From contig OX465584.1 in the NCBI GenBank assembly GCA_950022655.1, forward strand, positions 61,692,841 through 61,756,840: 64,000 nt of DNA. Reading direction: 5' to 3'. Positions 21,966 to 33,904 of the stretch are shown here, piece after piece. Position 1 is the stretch's first letter. The number at the start of each line of letters is the position of its first letter. The position numbers and the translations under genes are program-made. This stretch comes from Alentia gelatinosa (Eukaryota > Annelida > Polychaeta > Phyllodocida > Polynoidae). The notes under the pieces were generated by a model, which had not been told where the DNA came from, ran no database searches, and saw only the letters and a list, made by a program, of their open reading frames with translations.

Positions 21966-22072
21966 GCAAAACACCATTTATGCACAGCCTGAAAGAGAGC
22001 CCGAACATCATTCATATGTCATGCCCAGCAGCAGGCAGTATTTCATAAAAGTTTGTGCACAGGTATACAATA

Positions 22073-22460
22073 ACTAGGAGCAAATGGTATGTTCATCATT
22101 GATGAATGAGCATGCAATTATAAATGAATAAGAATAAAATGTGGGTTACATTTAGTCTATGGTTAGTTTTCTGTAACCAACTTGAACCCTATTTTTGCAA
22201 CTGCCTGAGTCTAGGATCCAAAAATATCAAGCATCAGGAGGCCAATGAGGTATTTCGGTCTCTTGTGATTGGTTAAGATCAGCTGAGCATGCTTCTAAGA
22301 CCCTGAGACACTGGTACCCTGCTCGTTTCCCGCTATCACAGTGGATAGCACGCAGATAGTAAAGGTATAGTTTTCTGGAAGCACGCTGGAAGTTTATATA
22401 TATGTGACCACTATAACCTTTAGGTGATGTATATAGTGTGCAAGCATACTCTAACAACAA
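22073..22460 (+). mobile_element. GC-family copy, best preserved
   Basis: Runs from TAGGAGCAAATGGTATGTTC to GTGCAAGCATACTCTAACAA. Landmarks are TTACATTTAGTCTATGG, GTCTAGGATCCAAAAATATC, GAGGTATTTCGGTCTC and GACCACTATAACCTTTAGG. No inverted ends and no protein frame are evident, so the class is open. Confidence 0.7.
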
Positions 22461-22479
22461 AGGACAAAGAGGTATGTAT

Positions 22480-22862
22480 TTCTCTTTCTGATATACCCAA
22501 TTCCAAACACTTTATAGTTACATACCACTGCTGGGGTTGCAGTAATTATGAGTTATGTAGCGAGGCTGACGTTTTCGTCCCAGGCTGACGTTTTCGTCCC
22601 GGGCTGACCACATGATATTAGGCTGTTGCAGTTACTCAATAAGGGTGCCCATTTTTCTCGGGGCTATCGCAGCTAAAGGAATAACCGATCGATAGTTGAA
22701 GGTATATAGAAATAGGGAAACCAAGTACCGGTAAGAGGAAGTCAAAGTTACTCAATGAGGACTGAACAAATTACTACCGTCGGCTGACGCCTTGGGCAGT
22801 GATTTTTCCGGTCCTCACCTTGTAACTTTGACTTTCTCTCACCGAAACATAGTTTCCCTCTA
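22480..22862. mobile_element. Composite: GACGTTTTCGTCC body plus hairpin
   Basis: The body (CATACCACTGCTGGGGTTGC, two GGCTGACGTTTTCGTCC units, GTTGCAGTTACTCAATAAGG) leads into a 150-bp hairpin at 22713-22862 with AAGTCAAAGTTACTC arms and apex GGC-TGAC-GCC. The same two-part order is at 53875-54235, where the hairpin is cut past its apex. Confidence 0.75.
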
Positions 22863-23342
22863 TTCCAATCCAACTGAGACTTAGTGTCGTACAAAAATAA
22901 TCCATACATAAACTGTATTTCTATATATCATAATCTCTTCTGGCCAGCAATAGCTACCAAAGGTGGCTTCTAAAGATAGTTCCTATAGGCCTCCCTTTTA
23001 ATAACACACCGACTCGTATCCATCCCGGATAAGGCATTCCCTTGTCAAATCCGCTAAAAGCGAATAGCCTCTGGTGCATTCAAACACTCGGGCACCCTCT
23101 ACGCCACCCTCTCCTTCTGGGTATTTGAAAACCAACAAAACATCTCTGCTGCTTTTCATCCTCCATTCAGCTCCATCATTTGCCAAGAGGCTGCCCCGAA
23201 TATCGCCCAGACCCCTATAGGCCCATTCCCCTGTAGCGCCCCCTCGTAGCGAATTGTGTTTGACGTGCCTATTGTTATCTGTGTGCTGGAGGGGGGAAGG
23301 CTATGGGGCTTTCCCAGCTATGGGCCCGCCTTAGATAAATTA
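22863..23342. other. No recognisable feature
   Basis: Spacer with short frames lacking motifs. TA at 23341-23342 flanks the next element. Confidence 0.45.
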
Positions 23343-24036
23343 CAGTAGAACCCCGTGTAAGGAAATACTTTTGGTTCCGAGCTTATTAATTCTATTAAAT
23401 AAAATAAAATTTCAAGAAGTCTAATTTTTTCACCATTCCTTGCCGATTCTTTCTGAATAAAGTCGGAGGGTTGGGCTGTGTATAATCGACAGGAAACAAA
23501 TCCAATAGCAGAGATGTTAGTTTTCCATTTTCCATTCATATCATATAAAATTCCTACTCTTTGTGTTAAACAAAGATAATATTAATCAGAATAGCGGTGG
23601 TTTTCTCTGTTCTAATGGGTTTCTTTACAAGGGGTAAGATTCAATTCCTAGATGTCTGATTACAAGGAAGTAAAACAAGAATGATTAAAAGAGATTGAGT
23701 ATGTAATGGTTTTGACTGTTTTCTATTTACTTTCCTGTATTTGTAGAGGAATTTAGGATAGAGTTCCTCCAGATGATGTTGTTTTATGGAAATAAAAGCT
23801 GCTTATATTAAAAAATAAAAATAAAAGCTAACTCCTAGATATCTAATTAGCTCACCTTTCCTTGCCCATTTTCTCCAAAAGAAAGTCGAGGGGGTGAACG
23901 TATTTCTTTCAGACATGTTTGGACGACATCTATAACAGAAAGGAAGCGTTCTGAGGAAACGTGTCCACTAACATGGGGTGACGATTAACATGGGGCGTCT
24001 CCCTTACAGGGGGTGCCTTTAAGCTTGATTCTACAG
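23343..24036. mobile_element. pogo/Tigger-type relic, about 690 bp
   Basis: Left CAGTAGAACCCCGTGTAAGG after TA, right AAGCTTGATTCTACAG before TA. Sub-terminal AACATGGGG and TTACAGGGGG pieces recall the GTCCACTTACGCGGGG pattern. It is internally decayed, with no transposase frame. Confidence 0.65.
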
Positions 24037-24925
24037 TATATAGGATATTTCCATTGGTTGACTTCTGATAAATTTGTCCTAGGTCATCGATTGGTTACAA
24101 ATCCCTTTTTACCAAATAAAAGAGATGGTGGCTAAATTGATAAGTAGGGAAGTGGCACCACTGATTGATAAAATATGCCACCGACATCGACACTTCCTTG
24201 GTTTTGTCATTGCAGAAGGGGTCACAGTTGTAAATTTTATCTTTAAGCATTCAAGAGACATTGCATCTACCAAGATTTCTAGTTTCAGACCAGTTTTGAC
24301 TGCAGCATTGGCTAACTTCTTATATGAAGGGTGCACAACCCATTGAGGTTTTTGTCGATCAATCTCTTTTTATTCAGTGTTGCCAATGAGAATAGATGTA
24401 AAAATGATGTTCCCTTTGTACCAGTATGTAGGGAATGGTTCATTTTCTCTTTTCTTATCAATTGCCATTGTTATATATATAATATTACTATTTTCTTTTA
24501 ATTCTCATACCGATTTTGGCATACACATACAACGTGTTGGCCATGAATTATTCCAACAAAAATCAGCTCAATTCTCCCACATCATATATATGGGCGATAA
24601 TATAAGCATTCAAAGAGCCAACACACACATTCAATCTGCTTTATAGGAAAGCGCCATTGTGATAATACCCGAACCTACACAATGGCGGAACATAGTGCCC
24701 AATGTTGGAAACGGCCTATAAACGTACACGATATGAATCGTCTTTCGCCGAAACCAAACTACCAGAGTCGGCAATTCCTGCAGACAAGCCTCCTGACCTG
24801 CAGAAGGCTAGCCTGCAGAAAGGCAATTGTAGCGGCGCACCTCGCTCTGCCCACGTGGTCGGGGCTGATAGGGGCGGGAGTAGCCGGGGACAGGTGATAA
24901 GGGTGTTATCGGCCACCACCAACAC
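24037..24925. other. Unassigned sequence between repeats
   Basis: The 24125-24346 segment is open on both strands but has no family match that I recognise. The stretch 24680-24900 is GC-richer, with an ACAATGGCGG context. No splice-supported gene can be argued from sequence alone. Confidence 0.35.
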
Positions 24926-26340
24926 CTCATAGGAGTCATGCTCCATCATAGCCGAGCGACTGGTGAACCGAGCGAGTAGCTCGCAATGGCTCGGTGTATG
25001 GGAAAGGCGGCATGGAGGTGCTGTGCAGGTCACACCTAATTATTGTCCCTGAAGCTTTTTCTATTTATTTTATCCCCGCTCCCATAACTGCCGTCGGGGG
25101 TTTGTCGTCGAGTTTTTTTTTCAAACAAAAAATGGCCGATATTGGGATATATTGAGATACGGATTCTATATAAGGAACTAATAACTATTTGCTCAAATTT
25201 GACACCGTTCACTTTCCTTTCAAATTTGTTCTCATGCGCAGAAATTTATTTTATCATATTAAGGAAATGTGGTTTCTATCAAGCTTAAGCTCATAGGAGT
25301 CACGTTCAATCAAAGCCGAGCGACTGGTGGACCGAGCGAGTAGCTCACAGTGGCTCGGTGTATGGGAAAGGCGGCACGGAGGTGCTGTGCAGGTCACACC
25401 TAATTATTGTCCCTGAAGCTTTTTCTATTTATTTTATCCCAGCTCCTATTACTGCCGTTGGGGGTTTATTGTGGAGTGGTTTTTTTTAAAGAAATGGCCG
25501 ATATTGTGATATATTGAGGTACAAATTCTATATAAGAAAATATTGACTATTTGCTCAAATTTTATACTGTTAACTTTCTTTTTAGATTTTTTTGTCATTC
25601 CCAGAAATTTATTTTATTTCATTAGGTAAAAGCTGTTCCTGTAGAGTCTAATCTCATAGGAGTCATGCTCCGTCATAGCCGAGCGACTGGTGGACCGAGC
25701 GAGTAGCTCGCAATGGCTCGGTGTATGGGAAAGGCGGCACGGAGGTGCTGTGCAGGTCACACCTAATTATTGTCTCTCAGGCTTTTTCTATTTCCCGTGA
25801 GGGGTTTATTGTCGAGTTTTTTTTCAAAAAAGAAATTGCCAATATTGTGATATATTGAGATACAGATTTTATATAAGGAACTAATATCTATTTGCTCAAA
25901 TTTGATACCATTCACTTTCCTTTCAAATTTGTTCTCATGCGCAGAAATTTATTTTATGATATTAAGGAAATGTGGTTTCTATTGAGCTTAAGCTCTTAGG
26001 AGTCATACTCCATCATAGCCGAGTGATTGGTGGAACGAGCGAGTAGTTCGCAATGGCTCAGTGTATGGGAAAGGCGGCACGGAGGTTCTGCGCAGGTCAC
26101 ACCTAATTATTGTCTCTGAGGCTGTTTCTATTTATTTTATCCCCGCTCCCATAACTGCCATCGGGGGTTTATTGTGGAGGTGTTTGAGAAAAGAAACTGA
26201 AGATATTGTAATACATTGAGAGTTGATTCCATAAGGAAATATTTGCCAAAATCCGATACCATTTACTTTTTCTGTGAATTTGCTCCAAGGAATGTATTCT
26301 ATCATATTAGGTAAAAGCTTTTCCTTTTGAGCCTATGGTC
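24926..26340 (+). repeat. 364-bp tandem repeat, 4 units
   Basis: CTCATAGGAGTCATGCTCC or a variant starts units at 24926, 25290, 25653 and 25993 (spacing 364, 363, 340). Each unit carries a conserved stem module: GCCGAGCGACTGGTG, then CGAGCGAGTAGCTCG, then GGCTCGG. An AT-rich half follows. The fourth unit decays after about 26165. Confidence 0.9.
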
Positions 26341-26794
26341 ATATTGTAATACAGTGAAGGATGAATTCCTTTAGAAACATTAATTATTTGCCCAAATTTG
26401 AGATCTTTGAGAAAAAATCGCCAATGAATTCTAAAAGGAACTATTGATTATGTCCTGAAATCGTATAAAGTCCACTTTCTTTTCAACCATGCTCTGTTTT
26501 CCAGAAATCTCAGAGAGATACGGGGTGGGTAGGTTAGTGGCCCCACTTAAAGCATTCTCCTAATTCTGTTTCACTTTCAGCAATCACAGCTGAACCTTTA
26601 GTCTAACCTCGCTCACCTCCACATCTAAATTGACTTGAGGAGAGTCCAAGCCTTGGGGGAGGTTAAAGAGAACAGAATAAAGACAGTCACGAGCTAAACT
26701 AAAGAAGGTAATATTGTCACGTCTGGTCAAGGCCTCCTGTGACCTCTTACCTCTATCCTCAGTCAGTTCTTGTGACTTGTTTGTCTGAAGGAAG
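26341..26794. other. Decayed edge of the 364-bp array, then spacer
   Basis: Fragments of the AT-rich half (GCCAATGAATTC, TTTGCCCAAATTTGAGAT) continue to about 26510. After that nothing recognisable is seen. Confidence 0.45.
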
Positions 26795-27078
26795 TCATAT
26801 TCTGTACTCTCACTACGCTCTATGGAGAAGAATTCTTAACGAACTAGGCTTAGAGACTTGAGAATCCACTACCCTGCCTCCCGTGATAAAGACGTACATC
26901 AATGCAACTCAAAGATCCCTATAATGTCTATGATGCCACCTAGCGGGAATACTGTGTGCCAGTGGAATCTCAAGGCTCTAAGCCTAGTTCGATACGAATT
27001 CTTTTCACATAGAGCGCAGTGAGAACCTTGTGCAGAATACGACTTAGAGAGTATGAGATCTTATGAGAGGGGTGCACC
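26795..27078. mobile_element. CACCCCTCTCATAAG foldback, one end lost
   Basis: The interior (AGAAGAATTCTTAACGAAC, GATGCCACCTAGCGGGAATA) and the right end (TGAGATCTTATGAGAGGGG TGCACC) match 43553-43872. The outermost left terminal repeat is missing. Confidence 0.75.
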
Positions 27079-28139
27079 ATATTCACTGGGCTATCACCTC
27101 GTTCATATTACAATGCATTCCAAATTCGATGGTGAACGGGGACACAGACCAAACATCCATCAATTTCTTTTTTGATATCAGACCACATGGACTACGTTTC
27201 TATCCACAGCAAGTCCGGCTAAAAGAAGGTCCTCCACACCTTCTCTTTATTCCTTTAAGAACGGGTGCCTGTGGCCAAGCTACTGCTGTAGAGACGGCTG
27301 GTGGTGGCACTTTGTCCTGCTACAGAACGAGAACATACTGTTTTTTTTTGTTATTTCTCTCTTTCTTCGTTTGTACATTTTGAGAGATACAAATATACCC
27401 ATCAGAGGCAAAATGACAGTAACAAAAGGGGCCTTTATGAAGTCAGCTTGTTTATAGCTGGTTTTCATCGCCTAGGCCTACCTAGCATTGGTATTTAACA
27501 CAATCTTTTGTGTGACAATGTCGAATATTTTAATATATGTTAAAACCCATAATCTTAGTTCGTAACCACGTTGTGAGGTACATGATCATGACTATTTTGT
27601 TCCTTTTGAATATGAATGCTGAGTATGATATTATTTCTACATTTTGCGAAGATTTCATGAATATTGCTCTATTGTTTCTTTGTTAAAACATTTTTGTAAA
27701 TATTGGAACAATGATGCCTCAATGCACTATGCATCTTAAGTACGCTGATGCCTTAAGGCATCATGCGTCTTTAGTACGGTGAAGGCATCATTTAAAAGCA
27801 AATTTTTTATTAGTACTGTAAGGAGGTACATTAAGGGCCTCTGCATGGCAGTTTTTCAGGCCTCTGATTATAGTAACAGGATTGTTGGATTGTAATTACA
27901 TTAAATAGTCCTTCTACTTTAGAATGTGTACAGGTTGAAGATGATACAATGATGAGATGAGAGTGATGAGGGTCCCGATTCTCCGCGAATCTTATAGATC
28001 CAGCGTGTTCCATTAAGACAAACCCAACAGGCTAGTTCAGGTGTGCTGATCAACAAATTTTTAATTTAAGATGTTTCTTGAAGCAGGCCAAACTTTCTTC
28101 TTGGATTGTTTCTGGTAGCTCATTCCATTCATGCGTCCT
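27079..28139. other. Mostly unassigned, with GATGCC palindromes
   Basis: The segment 27711-27795 has TGATGCCTTAAGGCATCATG, the internal palindrome of the piggyBac-type MITEs, without clear TTAA ends nearby. The rest, including the 106-residue frame at 27063-27383, is not recognised. Confidence 0.4.
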
Positions 28140-28503
28140 TAAGAATACCAGTGAATTCGGTACCGCGACAGGTTCGGTCCGCGAAAAAGGTGAATTCGAT
28201 ACCGCCCGCGGTGCCGGTCGCCACCCGCGGTGCCGGGGTCGGGACCGGCCACACGACTGGCCATACCCGGAAGAATACAGGTCACTACCACCCGCGCGAC
28301 AATCACCCGGTCACATCCTCCCCTCGGCGCGACACCGACTCAGGGTAGCTTTTTTTGCCCGCTTGTACCCTCACACACGCGGCTGCGGCCGGGTACCGAC
28401 TCTGGGCATCTTTTTCCCCGACTTCTACTACTCTGTGCCACACATGCGCGCCTAGTACAAGGCAGAAATGATATAAATCTTAATTGAACTGCATTAATGC
28501 GGT

Positions 28504-28507
<4 letters not shown>

Positions 28508-28582
<75 letters not shown>
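28508..28582. repeat. TA dinucleotide run, about 37 units
   Basis: Uninterrupted TA at the loop of the large foldback. Confidence 0.95.
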
Positions 28583-28585
<3 letters not shown>

Positions 28586-29040
28586 GAATGAAAATTGCAA
28601 TGAAAATGTTTGGAGTTTTTCTTTAGGTACTTGCACAAGGTGGAAGTATGGAAATCAAATACAACACAGATTCTAACACTTGTTGCAGATTCCATTTTAT
28701 TTTCAACAATATGTGTGTAATGTTTTTACTATGATATATATATATTATATATATAAACATAAATATAAAACGCATTTAATTTATCACATTCCTTACACTA
28801 TCATATTCCATACACCATCGGCCACACCCAGCCGGGGGTGGCCAGACTCACTGTCAGACTTTCACACAGGCCATTGACACCTCATGCTTGCCGCCTGTAG
28901 GCGGGTATAGGCGGCCGAGCTTCGACGGGGGAGAAAGTGACCGAGTGATTGTGGGGCGGGTGATAGTGACGCGTAACCACCCGGAACATACCCGCGGCCT
29001 TGTCAGCCAGTTTCCTTTTCCTACATTCTTATTTATCCCT

Positions 29041-29164
29041 AACCTTAAACTATCCCTAACCATAACCTAACCCTTATTCCTGACCCTAACCCATTCCTAA
29101 CCCTATCCCTATCCCTGACCCTAACCCTAACCCTAACCCTATTCCTAACCCTATCCCAAACCCT
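29041..29164. repeat. Interstitial telomere-like repeat (CCCTAA type)
   Basis: CCCTAACCCTAACCCTAACC in the centre, with CCCTATTCCTAA and CCCTATCCCTGA variants around it. It reads as TTAGGG on the minus strand. It lies in the right arm of the foldback. Confidence 0.85.
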
Positions 29165-29616
29165 GCCATGTCCGGGAGAGGCCCGGGAGAGGCCCGGGAG
29201 ACCCAGTCGACCTAGGAAGCATAGGCGGCAGGCCCGGGACCGTAGCGGTATCGAATTCACCGGTACCGAACTTGTAGCAGTAGCGAATTCACCGAGTTAT
29301 ATCGAGTTCGCATGTGACCGAATTCACCGTAGACCGTCCTTAAAGGGTTAAAGCAGCTCAGTGGAGCTTATTTTTATCACAGCGACGTCTTTACCTCAGT
29401 ATGTTCGTGTGATGGTGTCTGACTCTGCCTCTCTGTAGCCTTCAGCCTGTCAGCAGGAGTTCTTCAGAGCTTGTCTGCGCGCTAACAAGTCCCTGACAGC
29501 GGATCTGCTTGGAGCTGCTCAGAGCTGCTCACAGAGACTCGCACTCTCCAAGCAGAGACCCCATGCCCTGCTTGTATCTCTGCACCGACCTGCCTGTATG
29601 GGGCAAGATCTGCACT

Positions 29617-29732
29617 TTATCTCACTCCTGGTATTTCTTCTCCATAGACAAAATATTGTGAACTTGTATCCAACGCCCATGGGATATTTAGGAAAAATAT
29701 CCAATGGGAGATTATGTCACAAATGTTAGCCC
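29617..29732 (+). mobile_element. HpT-C fragment, 5' part only
   Basis: TTATCTCACTCCTGGTATT and TATCCAACGCCCATGGGATA match the start of HpT-C. It stops where a second, complete copy begins at 29733, so one copy may have landed in or duplicated onto another. Confidence 0.75.
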
Positions 29733-30014
29733 TTATCTCACCCCTGGTACCTTTTCTCCATAGATTTTACATTTGGAGCTCGTATCCAACGCCCATGAAA
29801 TATTTAAGAAAGAATAGCCGATGGGGGATTATATCATTAAGGTTAGACCATTAGTCAATGTGAAGGGTGAGATAAATTCAGAAACCTATTCAAGTATAGG
29901 GTCAGAGCTTGATTCCACCTCGTTTGAATCGCTTTGTAATTCAAGGGGCTTTGCCTTGTGAATTATCAAGCGATTCAAACTTAATAGGATACTAGTTCTG
30001 ACCCTAAAACTTCA
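29733..30014 (+). mobile_element. HpT-C composite, complete
   Basis: TTATCTCACCCCTGG at 29733, inner end GGGTGAGATAAA at about 29864-29875, then a hairpin (29880-30012) with arms GGTCAGAGCTTG and GTTTGAATCGCTTTG and apex GGGGC-TTT-GCC. It ends TCATAGGGTTC and abuts a SINE tail. Confidence 0.85.
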
Positions 30015-30015
30015 T

Positions 30016-30200
30016 AGGGTTCTTCATACCATGTCTATGTGGTGTGGGAAGTAAAATAACTCTCACCTCGGTAAATGTTTAGGGGTGAGATTTCTAGCTA
30101 GATTCATCACATAGATTCGGTCACCACCCTTGTGTTGCAAACAAAACCTTGGGTAAGTCTGGTAAGAACCTGTCATGGTTAACTGGACGTCAAGTCAAAC
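30016..30200 (+). mobile_element. SINE copy 3, 3' part only
   Basis: CCATGTCTATGTGGTGTGGG, GGTAAATGTTTAGGGGTGAG, TTCGGTCACCACCCTTGTG and the tail GTCTGGTAAGAACCTGTCAT match 56935-57110. There is no tRNA-like head; 5' truncation is usual for elements moved by reverse transcription. Confidence 0.75.
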
Positions 30201-30232
30201 CAACACACCAACCAACAGCTCTGGGACCTGTT

Positions 30233-30524
30233 TCACTAGTTTGTGACATGTCTAGATGGCGTCTAGATGGTGTGTCCGGTTTCATAAGAACTAGACATTA
30301 GACTTTGTTTTGTCTGTTCTTGCTTGCACTGTTGGTGCCGCATATCTGTCCATTACTTTTGTCACAAATTAGTGAAACAGGTCCCATGACATGTAGATTT
30401 GTCTAATTCTTATGTTTGGGGTTTGTCTTTTCCTAAGGGCAGCTACTTGTGTTGTCACGAAACTAGAAACCCCAATGTCTGTATGGTGTCACAGACATGT
30501 CACAAAAATAGTGAAACAGGTCCC
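30233..30524. mobile_element. MITE with GGGACCTGTTTCAC ends, duplicated right end
   Basis: The left end GGGACCTGTTTCACTAG is mirrored at 30361-30385 (TGAAACAGGTCCC) and again at 30500-30524. The second right end may reflect a nested or extended copy. No target-site duplication was found. The stretch 30525-30840 shows nothing recognisable. Confidence 0.75.
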
Positions 30525-30840
30525 TGGGGTTCTGGCTTATTACAAGACCAGGTTGGAGCGGAGATAAGTAAGCCAACCACCACAAAACATCTGCAGGGAG
30601 AGTGAGGGACCTAGTGTGAGCGGTTTGAGGCGTACATGATTACTTTGGAGAATAATTACCCCCATGTTACCTCAGTGTGAGACACGTGACTAATTGGGCC
30701 CGCTCATCCTGCAGGGGGCGCTCCTGAGGCTGTAGGAGAGAGATGTGTGATGAGAAACCCGGTGACAGCTGTACGGCACAGTGTGCAGGAAGTCACACAT
30801 GTAGGAGGCTTCTACAGGGTGTCATTTAGGAAGCTGTGGA

Positions 30841-32640
30841 ATTTCCTTTTGATGAGTCAGTTATATATTTGTAATTCAGTAAGCTATTATTGCGTATGGA
30901 TTTCCTTTTGATGAGTCGGTTATATATTTGTAATTCAGTAAGCTATTATTGCGTTTGGATTTCCTTTTGATTAGTCAGTTATATATTTGTAATTCAGTAA
31001 GCTATTATTGCATATGGATTTCCTTTTGATGAGTCGGTTATATATTTGTAATTCAGTAAGCTATTATTGCGTATGGATTCCTTTTGATGAGTCTGTTATA
31101 TATTTGTAATTCAGTAAGCTATTATTGCGCATGGATTTCCTTTTGATGAGTCAGTTATATATTTGTAATTCAGTAAGCTATTATTGCATATGGATTTTCT
31201 TTTGTTGAGTCAGTTATATATTTGTAATTCAGTAAGCTATTATTGCGTATGGATTTCCTTTTGATGAGTCAGTTATATATTTGTAATTCAGTAAGCTATT
31301 ATTGCGTATGGATTTCCTTTTGATGAGTCAGTTATATATTTGTAATTCAGTAAGCTATTATTGCATATGGATTTCCTTTTGTTGAGTCGGTCATATATTT
31401 GTAATTCAGTAAGCTATTATTGCATATGGATTTCCTTTTGTTGAGTCGGTCATATATTTGTAATTCAGTAAGCTATTATTGCATATGGATTTCCTTTTGT
31501 TGAGTCGGTCATATATTTGTAATTCAGTAAGCTATTATTGCATATGGATTTCCTTTTGTTGAGTCGGTCATATATTTGTAATTCAGTAAGCTATTATTGC
31601 ATATGGATTTCCTTTTGTTGAGTCGGTCATATATTTGTAATTCAGTAAGCTATTATTGCATATGGATTTCCTTTTGTTGAGTCGGTCATATATTTGTAAT
31701 TCAGTAAGCTATTATTGCATATGGATTTCCTTTTGTTGAGTCGGTCATATATTTGTAATTCAGTAAGCTATTATTGCATATGGATTTCCTTTTGATGAGT
31801 CGGTCATATTTTTGTAATTCAGTAAGCTACTATTGCATATGGATTTCCTTTTGATGAGTCGGTTATATATTTGTAATTCAGTAAACTATTATTGCGTATG
31901 GATTTCCTTTTGATGAGTCGGTTATATATTTGTAATTCAGTAAGCTATTATTGCATATGGATTTCCTTTTGATGAGTCGGTTATATATTTGTAATTCGGT
32001 AAGCTTTTATTGCTTATGGATTTCCTTTTGATGAGTCAGTTATATATTTGTAATTCAGTAAGCTATTATTGCATATGGATTTCCTTTTGATGAGTCGGTT
32101 ATATATTTGTAATTCAGTAAGCTATTATTGCGTATGGATTTCCTTTTGATTAGTCGGTTATATATTTGTAATTCAGTAAGCTACTATTGCATATGGATTT
32201 CCTTTTGATGAGTCGGTTATATATTTGTAATTCAGTAAGCTATTATTGCGTATGGATTTCCTTTTGATGAGTCAGTTATATATTTGTAATTCAGTAAGCT
32301 ATTATTGCATATGGATTTCCTTTTGATGAGTCAGTTATATATTTGTAATTCAGTAAGCTATTATTGCATATGGATTTCCTTTTGATGAGTCTGTTATATA
32401 TTTGTAATTCAGTAAGCTATTATTGCGCATGGATTTCCTTTTGATGAGTCGGTTATATATTTGTAATTCAGTAAGCTATTATTGCATATGGATTTCCTTT
32501 TGATGAGTCTGTTATATATTTGTAATTCAGTAAGCTATTATAGCGTATGGATTTCCTTTTGATGAGTCGGTTATATATTTGTAATTCAGTAAGCTATTAT
32601 TGCATATGGATTTCCTTTTGATGAGTCAGTTATATATTTG
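30841..32640 (+). repeat. 59-bp satellite, about 30 units
   Basis: Unit: TTTCCTTTTGATGAGTCGGT, then TATATATTTGTAATTCAGTA, then AGCTATTATTGCATATGGA. The variants GATGAGTCAG, GATGAGTCGG and GTTGAGTCGGTC are clustered, and seven consecutive units at about 31379-31800 share the last one. Single diverged units appear near 33485 and 33850, outside the array. Confidence 0.95.
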
Positions 32641-33124
32641 TGAATTGGGAAGCTGTTTCTCGTTAAGCCTATGGGATTTTATATTAGGGGTAGAATAATA
32701 TTTGTTCCTAGCTCTGTATGAGTGCGCTTGTACAGCTAGAATAAGCGCATCTTTCTAACGCAGACGGGTTTGTGTGCACGTGCCACCTGTTTGAGTACAT
32801 GCATGTGTTTCTGTGCATGCCCGCCTTTGGCTGGCAACCATGAAAAGAAAACAATATCTGTCACGAACTCTCCTGCCAGAGAGGCATCTTCTGATGGAAG
32901 CTATTGTTGTTCTCACTCAATTCACGATCCATCAAATAATGGCGAGAAAATCAGGATAAGGAGTTTTCTGCGGCCAATAACCGGGTTTTTTTTATTCATA
33001 TTTTTTGTAAATTTTTAAAATAAGCAAAAACTGATCACAAGGATTCCCACTTTCAATTCCCAAACGACGAAGCCGTTGTGGAGTTTTTAGTCTTCAATCC
33101 AAATAAAGAGACACTCAAGTCAGT

Positions 33125-33475
33125 GTCACTTCAGAGAAAACTAAGGACGAGGCTCAAAACCTGAAGTAAAGTGCGATGAAGGGAAATCCTTTGTTTACCC
33201 TCTGAATGCATCCCCATTCTCCTTCTTAACCACTGCCAAATGGAGCTGAAACATTCAGGCAGCCTTCCAACAGTTGGGAGAGGAAACACGGAACGTGCAT
33301 TTTCCAAACACAAGGGGAGAATGATTCCTGTGAGGGAAGGATCCATTGGTGCCACAAACCTCGTCTTGAGCTGCTCCGAGCAGATCAGTGAACTACTCAT
33401 AAAAGAGGTTTCGCTTCTCACTAAAACTAATGAGAAGTCTGTAGCTGTGTTATTTGGCAAGGCTTGGGGCTGATG
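33125..33475. other. Unrecognised open segment, open on both strands
   Basis: A plus frame (77 residues from the ATG at 33240, open upstream to about 33177) and a 109-residue minus frame overlap. A diverged copy of its right part lies at 33925-34060. The alignment of the two copies contains indels that are not multiples of three, so coding is not supported. It could be a decayed gene or a repeat. Confidence 0.3.
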
Positions 33476-33542
33476 TCGATTCGGATTTCATATGAATTTC
33501 TTATGTAATAACTTGGTTATGTATTTGTAATTTAGCAAGATG

Positions 33543-33837
33543 CACTGCGCGAAAACCACCGGTTTATATATGTATACACCCAGTGTATATAGGTATGATT
33601 TTGCGTATACAAGGTAGTCCTATTTTCCATTGTGTTTACGTCTCATCTATAGACAGTATAAAATATATACGACCTGCATATACATGTCCCGCACACAATA
33701 TTTCTCTTCATATATGCTTTGCGGCAAATGCAGCCATTACGCTGACGTAAAGAAAGGGGAAAAGTGTCATTATACAGCCGATACATGCACTAACTTGATA
33801 GCGAATATATGGATTAACTGGTGGTTTTCACGCAGTG
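33543..33837. mobile_element. CACTG element, complete, 295 bp
   Basis: The left end CACTGCGCGAAAACCACC and right end GGTGGTTTTCACGCAGTG are inverted, with ATG on both sides as a possible 3-bp duplication. The interior has GTATGATTTTGCGTATAC, TTGCGGCAAATGCAGCC and ATTACGCTGACGT. It is inserted in sequence related to the 59-bp satellite. Confidence 0.8.
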
Positions 33838-33904
33838 ATGGTGGTTACAGATTAATTTTTATTTCGATGAGTCAGTTATATATTTATAATTTAGGAAGCA
33901 GGTT

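Larger units (their letters stand above)
28140..29347. repeat. 1.2-kb GC-rich imperfect foldback
   Basis: The left arm (28140-28450) and right arm (28860-29335) are inverted copies: GGTGAATTCGATACCGC at 28189 against GCGGTATCGAATTCACC near 29245, and ACAATCACCCGGTCAC near 28298 against GTGACCGAGTGATTGT near 28937. The central part holds a long TA run. The right side ends CCGTCCTTAAAGGG next to TTAA (29348-29351), which resembles a piggyBac-type MITE end. Several overlapping frames in the GC-rich arms are not supported as genes. Confidence 0.7.

Noticed and set aside
24125..24346. 73-75 residue frames open on both strands
   Set aside because: No motif recognised and no second copy; double-strand openness over 220 bp is not strong evidence of coding.
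30841..32640. TGATGAGTC in every 59-bp unit, suggesting hammerhead ribozymes as in some satellites
   Set aside because: The unit has no matching GAAA core and no arms that would pair around the TGATGA; the other strand also lacks the core.
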